A stretch of 64,000 nt of DNA from assembly GCA_016859345.1 (NCBI GenBank), contig CM029121.1, positions 4,782,029-4,846,028 on the forward strand, in the 5' to 3' direction. Every line of letters begins with the position of its first letter. The first letter of the stretch is position 1. Under the pieces are notes generated by a model that was not told the origin of the DNA, did not search any database, and saw only the letters and a list, made by a program, of their open reading frames with translations. Position numbers and translations under genes: made by a program. Shown one piece after another: positions 39,052 to 53,291 of this stretch. Origin of the DNA: Istiophorus platypterus. Its lineage: Eukaryota; Chordata; Actinopteri; Istiophoriformes; Istiophoridae.

Positions 39052-42000
39052 ACACACACCTTATCCAGATCCAAAGAGCTGCAGCAGTTGTATGGGTCAT
39101 TCTCATCCTCCTCTTTCACTTTCGTGTCTCTTGTCTTCTCTGCTGTCTTTCCTTCTTTCTGTTCACTGAACTTCCTCCTCTCTCTCAGAGTCTGAAGAAA
39201 AAAAAAACAAAACAGACATGATTAACATAAGAGGGGTAAACCAATGATCAAATATGAAAGGAGATGGACAAGAAGATCTGCAACAGACATTTTTTCATGC
39301 TAGTAATTAGATGTCTTCTGCAGAAAAAAAATCTGCTTTTAGAAGCTATCTAGATTTATGCAAAATCACAAGTATAAGAAAAATATAGATAACAGGTTAA
39401 AAATTAAAGTCTGAACACTTCCTGACTGAGTCTCCACACGGCCTAAGTTGGCCACAAACCAAATATGAAATAAGACAGAAGCTGTGTCTGCTTGCATAGA
39501 AAATGGTTGAAGTTCAGCAAAAACTTGCTGTTCTCATGAGATCCACTTAAAGAATACTCCAAGATTTATCATTTTACCATTTAGCAAGTAGTCAATCCAT
39601 GTATGCTAGGAAGGTGGATGTTTCTAGCTGGCAGAATCATTCTCCACAGTGGCTGTGGTAAGCTTGAAGTTATATAAATCTGAATGGTTTCCTATGGTCT
39701 ACATCAACTGACCCACAGACTTTGTCGCTAGTTTTCATGCTTGTCACTCCACAAGATATAAGCATCTCAATGCATCAGTGATACATGTTGGAAGAGTATA
39801 TTTTGGAAGAATGATTTGAACCTAATCTATTTCTTTATATGGTTCCCCTTTGTTTCTGACTAAGCATTTAATATAAAAAGTAAGTATTTTATCATCATCT
39901 CCCATCTCTGAACTGCAACGAGCTGCTGTTCATCCTTTGAGCCTGCCTGCGGCTGTCAGTTCCAATCAGTCAAGTGAAAAATTTATCAACTGGATGGGTT
40001 CAGACACATGCGCAAGCACACGTGTACATAAAATACAACACATACGCTTAATCACACGCGCACACACACAGACACACACAAAAACACAAGTCCCCTGTGG
40101 TTTGTTACAAACATCACCTTGGCAATTTAAAACCCACAGAGTCAACGTTGCACCCTCCAATATCACGCTGTGAAAACAGAATTAAAAAATGGAAACAAAA
40201 AGGACAATCACACCTTCTGGTCTTTATTGTAAGAATAGATTTGATCTTGCAACTCACTCTAAACTCTAACTTCTAGTAATATGAGATCAATACTTGGATT
40301 GGAAGTACTGTAATACATTTACATTACCAGGCCTCATCTAGAACACTGACATACTTTACATGGTGATACAGACCTGATAAAAAAACAACCAAACTTAGTA
40401 ACACAAAATGGAGTAGCACAGCAAAGCTGTCATCACACCCATACTTTCTATTTCATTTGTCTCTCCTCGTACGATCGTTAGTTCGACCACAAAATACATA
40501 TATGCACACACACACACACACCAAAACAAGCAGAGTGATAGTTTTTATGTTAGTGAAAGCAACACAAGAGATGATCTTAACAGATGAAACTTAAAGTATG
40601 TGACCTTACCACCTCCACCAAAAACGTTATTTATTCTTTCTAATTCTTTCTTTCTTTCTCAGCAGGACTGTACAAAAAGTGCTGAGCCGATTTGCACCAA
40701 ACTTGGCTGCAGGATGGGGCATGGTCCAGGGAATAACCCATTAAATTTTGGTGCAGTTCTGGTGAAGAGGTAAGCTCAGCATTTTTTTTTTTTTTTAATG
40801 ATTTTCCTTAACATTGAGAGATGGGACATTTTTCAACATTTTTGGCATTATTTGGCCTTGGCAGAGGTATGCACTCTACTGAGAGCCATTGTAGTTCAGG
40901 ATATGAATTTTAAACCCTGATAGAAATGCTTCTCCTCCACAGCACCTCAGCTCCACTATTGTAACCACACTGATTATACAACAAATTTTCACTATGAATG
41001 TTTCAGTATCTGCAAACATTTAACAGACTTATATAGCCCTACTTTATGTTTAAAGCACGGTCAGTGTGCTTGCCAAATAGGCAAAGTAAACACTGACCTC
41101 ACGATTCTGTTTCAACAAATATGTGCACACACCCACATATCACTTAAAGCATTTTTTTAAATACAGATTGTAAACACCCTACATATGCATCCTCTATTGC
41201 ATAATGCACTATCAGAGCAAATCATGCCCACTGCGCAAAACAGAGACCTACCCTCCAAGGTGCTGACACTAGAAACAAACAAGTAAATAGGACCTGCAAT
41301 TGCATGGCTTGCATTAACCCATCAGGACACTACTGGGGAAAAAAACACATATAAGTTTGCTTAGTCCTTGAAATAAGCTTTTGCTTTAAAGGTTCATTTT
41401 CTATTACATTGAAAATGAGAAAAGCATCAGTGTCCATATCAGTATTTGAAATAGTACTTGTAGATTAATTGTAGCGGTACTGATAGAAGGAAAGCTCCAG
41501 TCTCAAGGCTTTTTTAGGAGCAAAACTGATCGGTAGGTGGTTTCTGTTCGGTTCATTGTACCCAGGGCAGCTAGCCATGTCATTATGGTTACACAATTCA
41601 GAGTTAGTATGTTTACATGTCTTTAAAACAGATGGGGAAGTTGCTAATTAATGCAGTTACTGTTTCAAAATGAGACTCTAACGCGCTGGCTTACAGTGAT
41701 CACATGTTACTCTCAAATTTCCCCAAAAAATCCTCCACTAAGATTTATAAATATTCATTTATGGACCAACTCCCTTACTTTCAATTAGCTGATAACATCT
41801 TGTCATAAGCCAACAGCCAGATATCATCAGTCCTACCCTGGTTTAACAACATGATGTGAAGTCCATTTGTGGCTGTGCAGGAACAGAAACTGTTTCAAAA
41901 ACCTGTGTGATGGAGATCAGGCAGCCATGACGGATCAAGCATAAAAACACTGAGTAACGTATAATAATTTGCCCCACAAATTCTCTCGTGGTTTCTCTTC

Positions 42001-45000
42001 AAATTAGGCGAAGTCCTCCAATAGAATTATCTATAATGAATAATACCAACAACCTCATCAAAAGTAACTGCAGTATTTTAGTTGATTAATTTTATAACAG
42101 TTTTATTGTTAATGTCTAAACCACCATTAGTTACCTTTGAGTTTTTGCATTTGTGGGTTTATTGATGCTGCATGACTTAGCTAAAGGGAACACATTATGT
42201 AAGGTCTTGAGAAGAGGAACATAAAGTAACAGTAAAACAGAAAAAAAAAGTTTATCAAGAGTTCTGTTATGTGGATTATTGAGCCAGATCAGAGAATATA
42301 GGAGTGCATTTCTTGCAGTTCCAGTCAACAGTAGCTAAATAACTTACAACTCTTTAAAAACGTTTTACTGAAAGCGGAACTTTAAAAAGGAAATGTCTGC
42401 TTTGTCCAAGTAATCTGCTGATTCTAGGAGGCTCTGACACGCTCACATACCAAAAACATTTGATTACATTTTGTACGAATATTGTTTATTATCCTTTTAT
42501 CTTTCTACACATAAAAAAATAACAAAAAGCAGCAACCGCATTGTATGCCATCATGTGGCAATTGGCAAATGCCATCTCTATAGCTTATAGCTAGGTGCAC
42601 GTGAGATTATTTTTAGTTTGTGGTGGAGCACAGAAAGGTGAGTGGCTGAAAAGAAACAAATCTCTTTAGGGAAAATCAAAGCCACAGCACCATGGGTACA
42701 GTGTGTTCCTCAAGCTGTTCATCTAATTTACTAACAAACCTGGCCAGGAAGAAATTCAACAACAGCCTCAGTGAGTGCTTTCATTTATATACGACTTCAT
42801 CTCTGAACAGTGTAAAAGGATGTCCTATGATAAAAAAATAGGATGGGCAACATAAAAAGTGTGGTGTCTGTAGAGGTGATCAGTGCCCTAAGTGGTTCAA
42901 AATACATATCAAATACGCCTTGCAGAGAAAGACAGAAATATATCCTTCCCTGCAATCAATCAATCCTAAACACAGTAACTACATCATTTTTCAGGTGCAC
43001 ATTACAGTTTACTTATTGAGTTTCAACTTCAATATCAATCTTTCATGATTATTCAAACAGGTAGATTTATAAAGATCACATTTCCTTTTAATTCATTATG
43101 TGTTCTATATTTAAGGTAGGCACTACAAAACTTATCACATTGCCCGTTTCAGAGACTAGTGTGTCTCTGAAAGAGATTTGCACCGATGTATAGTTTGTAA
43201 TAACCCAGGCATAATAACCCAGGCATTTGGCCATTTGTGCCACACTATGCATGGCTGTACAAAAACAGAGTAGAAGATGAAGTTGGCGAATCAGAAAAAA
43301 AAGTTGTTTGCCAAACCCTAAAAAAAGTCTCAGAGAAGAAGCTGAAACAAAACTGGTTGATGTGACCATCTACGTGAGAAAAAAGAAGGGACTATATCCA
43401 TGATCATGGAAGGAGTATTGAGAAGTATCTAAAAGTAGAATGAAAAGCAACTCCATTACAAATAAAAGTCTTGCATTCAATGTCATATTCAAATAAAAGA
43501 GCATAAATATTAGCAGCAAAATGAACTTACAGTATCAAAAGTTAAACACCTCATTATGCAAAACCGCCCTATTCAGAGCGTTATATTAATTAGAATATCA
43601 TTGTCAATTCTTTAACAGAATGATGAAATGTTTTCAACGTAAGATCATAATGGTATCTAGCATCAACTGATTAAAAAATTGTTTGTGTTAGGACTAAAGC
43701 TGGGATGATTATTCAATCAACAGAAAATTAATCTGTAACTATTTTGGTAATTGATAAAGTGTTTTTTTTCAAGTGAATACATGAACGTGAATATTTAGCA
43801 GATTTCTCAGTCTTCTTTGATAGTAAACTGAATATTTTTCCGCATTTGGACTGTTAGTCAGACAAGACAGGTAGTGTAATTTTAAGCAAGCTCACTTTTT
43901 ATGGAGAATTTAATTTTTTTTTAAATATTTTATAGAATAAAAAGTGTATCAAAATAATCAGCAGATCCATAATTAATGAAAATAACAATTAGTTGCACTC
44001 CTAATTAGGACTTGAGTACATTATTGATAAAAATCATAAAAATTTCTTAAAGCCTTTGTTTTTTATTTTAAAGTAAACAGCTTTTCATTCGTCTCGCTTC
44101 TTATACAGGGTTTTTTAAATTATTCATCTCATGACATAAATCCAAGAGAAAAAGACATCGGACATCGAAGTTAATAATAGGTGTTTTCTACAGTCAAATT
44201 GTTATTTTTCTATAAAAACATACTGACACATACTGACAAAAGCCGTGTATTTTTCAGGCGCTTTTACTCAGATTTGTTTTAACTGTGCACTAGCCTTTAA
44301 TTGCAATTGCCAGGATGTGTAAAAGTAAAGAGAAATATGATGAAAAGTATTAACCTTTGTGTCACAGAATTAAAGCTCTAAATAAGTCTGGGGTAATGAC
44401 ACACACGAATCAACCACAACATTAAAACCGGTAACTGATTCTAATTTAGTGGTTGATCAATGTTTGCTAAATATGACAACTGTATAACCAAAGTGGGACA
44501 ACAGTCACAGACTCATACACTATGGGAGTTTCTCTTTGTTAACACAGACTGAAAAATTAAAAATTTCAAATCAAAATCATATTATGAGTTTGATGCAGAC
44601 ACTGTTGGATTTCACTGTAAATGTTATTTTGTCCACACTCTGTAAATGTGTCCTCCAAGCTCGACTATTCATATTGTCATTTAAATCATTCATGTTCATG
44701 TTAAATTGATTGTGATAGCCATTAGAATTGGTTAAATCTAACACTACAGCTGTTCTTTGACACTGCTTGTATGTTGAGTATGAGGAGAATTAAATGTATT
44801 AATGATGTTTTTCTTCATATCACTTCTGAAATCTAAACACAGGTGTTGTAACTCAGGTAAAGGTACACCATGGCAACATATCAACAGTGTCAAAGGGAGG
44901 GGAGAACTTAGGTAACCACCACACACCTTTCCTCTCCATCTCATCATCTTTTTCCTTCAGTGTGTTTCATGCTGCTCTCAGCTCAGTTTCAGTCACATGC

Positions 45001-48000
45001 TCTGACACATTTTCTACATTACGGCCTTCATATAAAGGCAGAAAGCTAAAGACAAATGAAAAGTAGGTAATATGCTAGTTGTTAAGTAAACACTCAAAGC
45101 AGGAGGACGGAGTTCAGCGACAAATTGTTATCCTTCATCTGTGTTTCTATTCATCCAGGAGTGCCTGTGTACACTCCTCAGGCCTGAGCTGAGACAATGA
45201 GTGGTATGCCTGTGCTGTTAACATTAGTCTCACCCCATGTCAGCTCATTGCCATGTCAAGACTGACACCAATTGACAGCATTATACCAAAGAGAGACACT
45301 TTTAAAACTTTTATAGGTTATATAGTGTGATTAAAAGCATAAAATGAGCTCACACGACATTCAATAGTAATATACTTCTTATACTACATTTCCATGAATC
45401 ATTATTAAATGAAAAAAAAAAAACAACAAAAACAATTCAAAGATGCTTTGTTAAATGAAGACATGGTGAATAATCTTATTTTATCGTGGAGAGCAAGCTT
45501 AAAGAATAAAGCATAAGAGGGCTCTGTCCCTCTGGGAGGAGAAAAATAAAAGCATGGGAGACAAAAAACAAAGGAGATGTTAGAGTGGGGTGGCGATGTG
45601 CCCTGGTACCACTCCAAAACAGAAACTATACTCAGCCTCTGCTAAGAAAGGAGGACGACGAGGCAGGAGAATGTGTGTAAATCAGTTAAATAAATGTTGT
45701 GAAGAGGAAGTTTTGAGGGCAGAGGGCAGCCAGGGACAGAGTTACATTTCCATTATATTAAGCAACTTACAAGTGAGGCAGCCCGGGCTGAGTGTCTGGC
45801 CCAATCACACTTTGGCATCTGGACAGGAGGAACCAGGGACCAAACCATCAACCCAGTAATTAGTGGACAACCCACTCCACCACCTGAGCCACCTGAGCCA
45901 CAGCTCACAATAAGAGAAAATGTCCCACAGACCACTGAAAACTTAGGTTAGCATGATTGTGTAAATGCATCCAAGATGGAATGAAATCTGATTGTTCACA
46001 CCAGACAATTTTTATCCAAATGATAAAAAGGTGTAACTGCATCAAACTCCCCAAGGGGCATATGTAAGCTTCACTCTTTCCAAACGTAACTAGTTATGTA
46101 TGTAATAATTTGGATGTGATTGAAGTGTAGACTTTCAGAATTAAATCAAGGCATTTAACAAAAATATTGCATCAACTATTTTGGAATCACAGCCATTTTT
46201 ATACACAGTACCTCCTTTTCAGAGGTTTAAAGGTAATTGGAAAAACAACATAATTATAAATATAAAGATAATTTTTATTACTTTGATGAAAATCCTTTGC
46301 AGTCTATGACTGCCTGAAGTCTGGGGCCCAACAACATATTCAAATGTGTAGTTTCCTCCCTTGAGATGCTTTACCAGGTCTTTCCTGCAGCTGCCTTCAG
46401 TTTCTGCTTATTTGTGGGTCTTTCTGCCCTCAGTTTTGTCTTCAGGAAATGAAGAGCCTGCTCAGTTGGGTTAAAGTCAGGTGACTGACTTGGCAACTGA
46501 AGAATTTTACATTTCTTTGCCTTGAGAAGCTCTTTGGTTGCTTTCACAGTATGTTTTGGGTCATTATCCATCTGTACTGTGAAGCACCTTCCTATCAGTT
46601 TTTCAGCATTTGGCTGAATCTGAGCAGATAGTAGAGCCCTGTACACTTCAGAGTTCATCCTGCTGCTTCTATCAGCAGTCACATCATCAGTAAACACCAG
46701 TGACCCAGTTCCATTAGCAGCCGTACATGTCCAGGCCATAACACTGTCTCCACCATGTCTGACAGATGATGTGGTGGCTTTGGATCAGGAGCAGTTTCTT
46801 TCCTTCTCCATCTTCTTCTCATCACATCATTCTGGTACAAGTTCATCTTGGTTTCATCTGTCAAAAGAACCTGGTTCCAGAACGGTGATTTCTGGCAAAG
46901 TCTAATCTGGCTTCTCTGTTCTTCAGTGTGACCAGTAGTATTCACCTTGTGGTAAAGCCTCTGTATTTACATTCATACTTTTTTTTCAGCTAAGTATTGC
47001 TCCTTCATTGGCATCAACTCTCTTTGGAGCACATATCAAAAGTTCCACTCAACAGCCACCAAATGCAAAGTCAACACTTGAAATCACCTCTAGACCTTTT
47101 ATCTGATCAATTTGTCATGAAATGAGGAGGAAAAAGGCAACATCTGGACATGAATTGGATTTTCAGTCAATTTTTCATTTATTTTTGGACTCTCTGAAAA
47201 TGAGGAACTATTTATAAAAATGGCTGTAATTGTAATTTTGGTTAACCCCCCTGAATTAAAGCTGAAAGTCTACACTTCAATCACATGGCTCTTTCTTCAA
47301 ATCTATTGTTGTGGTGTAAAGAGACAAAATTAAGAAAACTGTGTCATGTCCAAACACTTATGGACCTAACTGTATGTCAGTAAGCAGTCTATGGAAATAA
47401 TCTCTCACAGGGTTTGTCGCTGTGAAAACGACACCATGTGCCGTTGCATTTTTGGCAGTAGCCATAATCAACCCTAACCAACTGGAGTCAGGGAGAGAGA
47501 GTGAGAGAGAACAAGAGCCGGGCAAGGAGAGCCCAGGTGAATCAATGCACGGCTCTACACAGCTCTACAATGAAGTAAGATTTTACCCATTTGAAATGGT
47601 TAACAAAATCAATATGTGGCACTCACTGCTGATATTGGGGCAGGCCGTGACAAATAAATCAATATGGGAAACTGCAACTACTGAAGTTACACTAAAATTA
47701 CACTGACATCGGTAGTTTTTATGTTGATTTGATGACAGCTACAAATAAAAAAAATACATTTTTACACAAGATGTAGAAAATTGTTGTAGTTTTAATATGA
47801 TGCACTCAATTCTATGATCTGACTGACTGAGACATATATATGTGGTAAATTTTTTTAAATCACATATGGGTTTTCTCCAGACTTGAGACACTTGACATGA
47901 CGAGTGTAAATGGGGCCTTAGCTGCAGAGACATCCTGTGCCACATTTCCATCAACATCAGTTTTCTCTTCAGTGTTGGGACTAAGGTTGGAGGAATGGTG

Positions 48001-50343
48001 TGTAGAGCCAAGGTTGAGTTGGTGTTACCCTAAGGACAGCCTCTATGTAGTCAGACTTCGCCTTGGTCAGCTATTGGAGTTGAGATTTTTTGAATAAAGG
48101 ATGACAACAGTGGCATAGGCTGGCACAAGGCAATTACTTTATTCTGGTGTTTATTTTCCTTCAATCAATCAATATTTGTAATCACAAAAAGACATCTAAC
48201 ATAGCGACACTATTTTTGGCTCAATTCCACTGTGTACCAAAAACTGCATTTCTGCTTAATTGCCACTATAAAGTAACTTGGCTTCCTCCTACTTTTAGTA
48301 TTATTATCAATGCTGCACCCAGACTGAAGCAGTATAGTTGAGGATTCGTCCTGGATTTTAGTAAACATACAACAGGGCAGCAGCAGGTCATGCTGCTAGA
48401 AAAAGCTTTCATAACCCCTCTGTTCTCAGGTTACAAAGCAGATGAGAAGAGTCAGTCAATCAACCCGCGGAGGCTGAGGGGGTATATTCCACCTATACTG
48501 ATATAGCAGTTTCGTAAGAATGATACTGGCAACACCCAGAGCCTATTGCCCAGAACCTTTGGTGTCATATACCAAATATTTCATATGTATTCACTCAGAC
48601 TTTGTCTCTTCCTTTGATTTTTGCAGTCAGGTGCTCCAAGCATTTGCAATTAGAAAAGTGGGCCCTGGCGTCAGTGTCACTTGCTCAAGTTTCTATTTGC
48701 CGCTCTTGTTTCGTGTCAGGCAGGTCTGACAACAGTTTTCCAAAAAATCCATGTATCTATAATAATATGCATTAACCCATGAACCCACATAGAGTAAAAA
48801 GATTATCTTATGAATCACTGTGCATGAACAACAAGAACAACAAGAAATGTGTTAGGAGAGGACAAAGCTGTGAAACCTGGATAAAACTAAGATAAAACCT
48901 GATGTTTCTGTAGTTATCGTTAAAATAATTTTACATCTAACATTATCTCATTATGTAAAAATTATATTTGTGCTTTGCAACCTAAAAAAAACTAGGCTTT
49001 GTGAAAGCTGTGTGATTGGGTGTGTATGTGAGGGTGTGTCACCAGCAGTTCCCTGGTAGGACGCATGTGGAATGAACAGGATTGGAGTTCAGTTACACTG
49101 AGGACAGTTCAATAACACTCTAAAGGCTAAACACTCTGAAGTGATTGACTAAACTCGGTTGACCCTTATAAATCTATTTGACTTATTATCATAGCCTTAA
49201 AACCCATGCCTCAACAAATCAAGAAGGCTTCATTTTTTCATTTAGGTTTAAGACGTGATCAGGGAACCAGAGTACAAGGTTTAACCAGTCTCTAAACTCG
49301 TGTTCAGTCTTATCAGCTCTTACTAAAACACTGATGGCTGTGTTGATAGCCAAATACATGGACGGCAGACATTAAGATTTACTTCATCGAGTAGTTCCAT
49401 GTGTCAGTTACAGGTTTTGCAAAAAAAGTTAAATCAAGTACACCACAAGTAGTAAATAATGTGATCATGTTACTTGATTACTCAGTCTTAAGTCAGTGCA
49501 ATGCTCTGCGATTCAGATGGGTTAGGATTAGGGTTAGGGTTAGGGTTAAGGTTTAATTTAATAACAATGACATCAGTGCCAGCAGGAAAATCATGGCTCC
49601 CACTCAGCTAGATGAAGGAAAGACAGAAACACACATATCTTCTCTCCTTATATTCAGTCACAGACGCAATCATCTCTTTACCTGTTTGTCATCTCATTAA
49701 AAAAACAGCAGTTACCCAAAGCTGAAATATTTTACTGCTCCCAAATTAGCCAACACACACCTGACTTTGGACAAATATGACCAAACCCTCTGTTATGTGG
49801 TGTCGTGTGCGGGCTGCTCTGAAGAGGCTGTACATATTTGTTTATGGGTCACAGAGAGGAGACTGGACAGGAAAAGGTTAAGTGCAGTGTCTCGATGGTT
49901 GTTAAGATTATCACATGAATAACAATCACAGGTTCTGGCAACAGATTTTTTTTTTAATGTCATCCCTACATGATACTAGTGTCAGCTGATGGGCAGCAGT
50001 TTGAACAGAGCCTCAAAAACGTAACTACATGTTTGGTGCACATGAAGAATTCAAGGGCTGTGACTGGTCAACTTGGGCTGCTAGTGTCGTTTCCTACATG
50101 TTACGAATGCATGACACAGTCTACTAACCCTGCACAACACATCCACAATACAAGTCATATCCATGTGCTTTTCACTGCCAATGCCTTCAGTCCAACACTG
50201 AATCAATCTGACATCAGAGGAATCCAACCCAAACAGACAGATTTCCTCGAATGGGAGGCACACACCGGGCCTTAGTGTGTGTACGTTATCTAACAGGCAG
50301 ACAGAACCAAATAAAGGAGGACAGAAAAGGTGAGTGAGGGTGA

Positions 50344-50402
<59 letters not shown>

Positions 50403-53248
50403 GATAACAAGATCATTCTTCTCCCTCTAACTAAAAAAAACCAGTCCAACCGGAATGACCAGGACTAAAGATTCCAGCTTCTACGCATTGTGTGTGCATA
50501 TGTGCAAGAATCTAAGGCTTTGTGTAGCTACTCCGTTTCTGCAGAAAGTGTCATGTTACCATACAGACAGTAACTAGAGAGCTAAGCACCATATAAACAC
50601 CACAAACACCTTTACCATGCTGCTATAGTCTGAATATATTTTTTATTTTTTTCTTATGAATTAAATCTACTTAAAACAAGATGCTCGGCAAAACTGAATT
50701 CTGATTTCAAAGACTTCAAGATCATCAACCGGTTCCCAATGTAAAGGGTCTAGCAATAATTAACTAACCTAATTAATTAACCTTCAACCTCAATGAACAC
50801 TCATAGAGTTCAACACAACTAGAACGGTTACTTCTATATAATGTAGGTCTGCTAAACAGCTTATCCCTGTTCCCTTGAGGTAGATAAAAGATGACCGTTG
50901 CAAGAGAAACATGGTAACATCTTTGATTCTCAATCCAAAACAACTAGATCATACTAGAACACATGTCCACCATCCTAAGATTTAGAAACTTGGAGAGAAA
51001 CTTTGTCCAAAATTTAGGGCTAGAATAAAACATGAAATAATACGTAAATCCAGAATACACTGGCTGAAACAACATTATAAATATAATTTTTCAATAGATT
51101 TTCTTCAAAAAAGTGCCATCACTAGAGTTGTGAAGTGGGAGGAACAACTGGTTTCAGAGGTGTATCTACCTATTCTGTTTTCCAATTTCAGTTTTTTCCT
51201 TTTAACAGTATCCTCAATGTCACTTAACATAGAAACACAAGGCTCTCACTAAAAATGAAAATCTTATAGTTATGTTATGACTGCCAGTTAAAATTATTTC
51301 AACTTTGTTTCTGAGATGCTGTGTTTGTGCCACGTTTGGCATGTATTACAGTACTCATGAGTATCGCCTCTCGTCACTGTTTCAGATGCGCCAAAGCGGT
51401 AGCAAATTCCAAACACTTTGACGTTGAATTCGTGAACACATTGCCATATGTGACGTATTAATCCACTATAGACCGAGAATCCAAAAGCAAAATAGCTCCC
51501 CCTGCCTTGCACCTCTATGGTCATGGTTGTATATATATACAGTCACAATTGTATAATAACAGAATTGTTAAGATACAATTGTGACCTTAAACAAACGCAT
51601 ATTTTTTTTGATGTTCTACATTTTCAAATCATGACAGAAGTGCAGGCTGATAATGCAAGTGGATGACATGCCTCTTGTTGCATTTCCATTGCGGGGTTTA
51701 AATTCACAAGCACTAATTTCATTAAATTTTACCTGAGTGATATTAAACCTCATTCCGTATCCCCATATATTTCCCCCCACCCAGTTTAGATGAAAACTGG
51801 CCCAGTTCCATATTGGTCAGGCTTAGGATTTCAGTCATTTTGTTGATGCTTTTGTCACACAGAAATGGACGTGGTTTCATCTAAATTGAGTTGGAAAAAT
51901 GACAAGACACAAGACACACAGATTGCAAACAAGATTTTACCAGTCAGTCTGGCACAGTGTGACATGTTATAAAGGCTGGTAGAGTGCACAAATGTTCTGG
52001 CAGAGCAAATCACCATGTATTGTTATAAACTGCTGTGTAATATATTATAAAAATGAGTGAGTGGGAATAAGAAAGGCCTGAACCAACATGGAGCCAAAGA
52101 CAGGAGCTCGTTCCCTAGGTCCACATGCATGCCCCCCCCCCCCGCACGCGCGCACACACATACACACACGTTTCTGGCAATTCCTACAATTCCTACTGTC
52201 CACCTCTGTCAGCTGACTCTTTTCACTTGATACCAATGTTTTTCTCAGGGAAAAGGCATGCATATGCCTTTGCGCAAAGGTCCATGCTCTTCATAACAAA
52301 ACAGTATGTGGCTGGACTGACTTTTATCGGTTTGCTTCTCTCCTACTGTCTATGTTCACCTATGCAATATTTTAATACAGACAAATTCCCAATAAAGCTG
52401 TTCTAACTTACATGTTTTTCCTTTTCTGTTGTCAGACAATGGAACAGGTATGAAATAATGACTGAAACACAGCCCATTAAAACTACATGTTAACCATCAC
52501 TTCCAAACAATTTCCAAGCTGCTGCTCCACTGCTAAAATCCTGATTTAATAACTGTGACATCACCTGACAAAATCCCCAAGGACAATGGCTGTGTTGTGA
52601 TTTCAACTGTATTTACTTTTACTCTGAGAGGTAGGTAGAAGATCATTCACCTGTGTGTTAGCTGCCACGCATAGAGAGGTGGGCCTGTGGAGGGAAAATT
52701 TGGAAAGTAGCTAAGGTTTGTCCAAAAACACGCTAGATTTGTTGCTAACTGCTTTTAGGAAGAAAAGGCCCTAAGGGGGTGAAAAGTCTGTAAATCTAGT
52801 GATAAAGCAGCTGACTTGGCATGGTGTAATAGAAACTGTTTGCATCAATTCATTTTGAAAGAGCAATGACTGATTGGGGAACTCATAGTCACATGGCATT
52901 GGCTGACCAATGGTCTAACTATCGGTCACTCAGTGAGTCAGTGAGACAAGTCTGTCAGTCAGTCATTCAAATTTATAGGGCTGGCCCTGCTGCTGCAACC
53001 AAGACGATTAAGCCTCATTTAGAGACATTGTCAAGAGTCCGACAAGAAGCCAGGTTGCACTCTATGCAAAATTATCCATAGCAGAAAAAACTGGCCTTGT
53101 CCTCCCAACCTAATTCATAAGCACCACAACAGTACAGCTGAGCTCCTTCAGGCTGCCTTTATTTCCATCTCCTCCTACCTACTCACTGTGTTTGAGACTC
53201 TTGTCTGTTTCTCCCCAGTCTTTCAACTGTTGTCTGCAGCAACACACC

Positions 53249-53291
<43 letters not shown>

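Noticed and set aside
47422..47706. A 94-residue open frame next to the Tc1 element
   Set aside because: No recognisable domain, low complexity (Glu/Arg run), no transcript signal.
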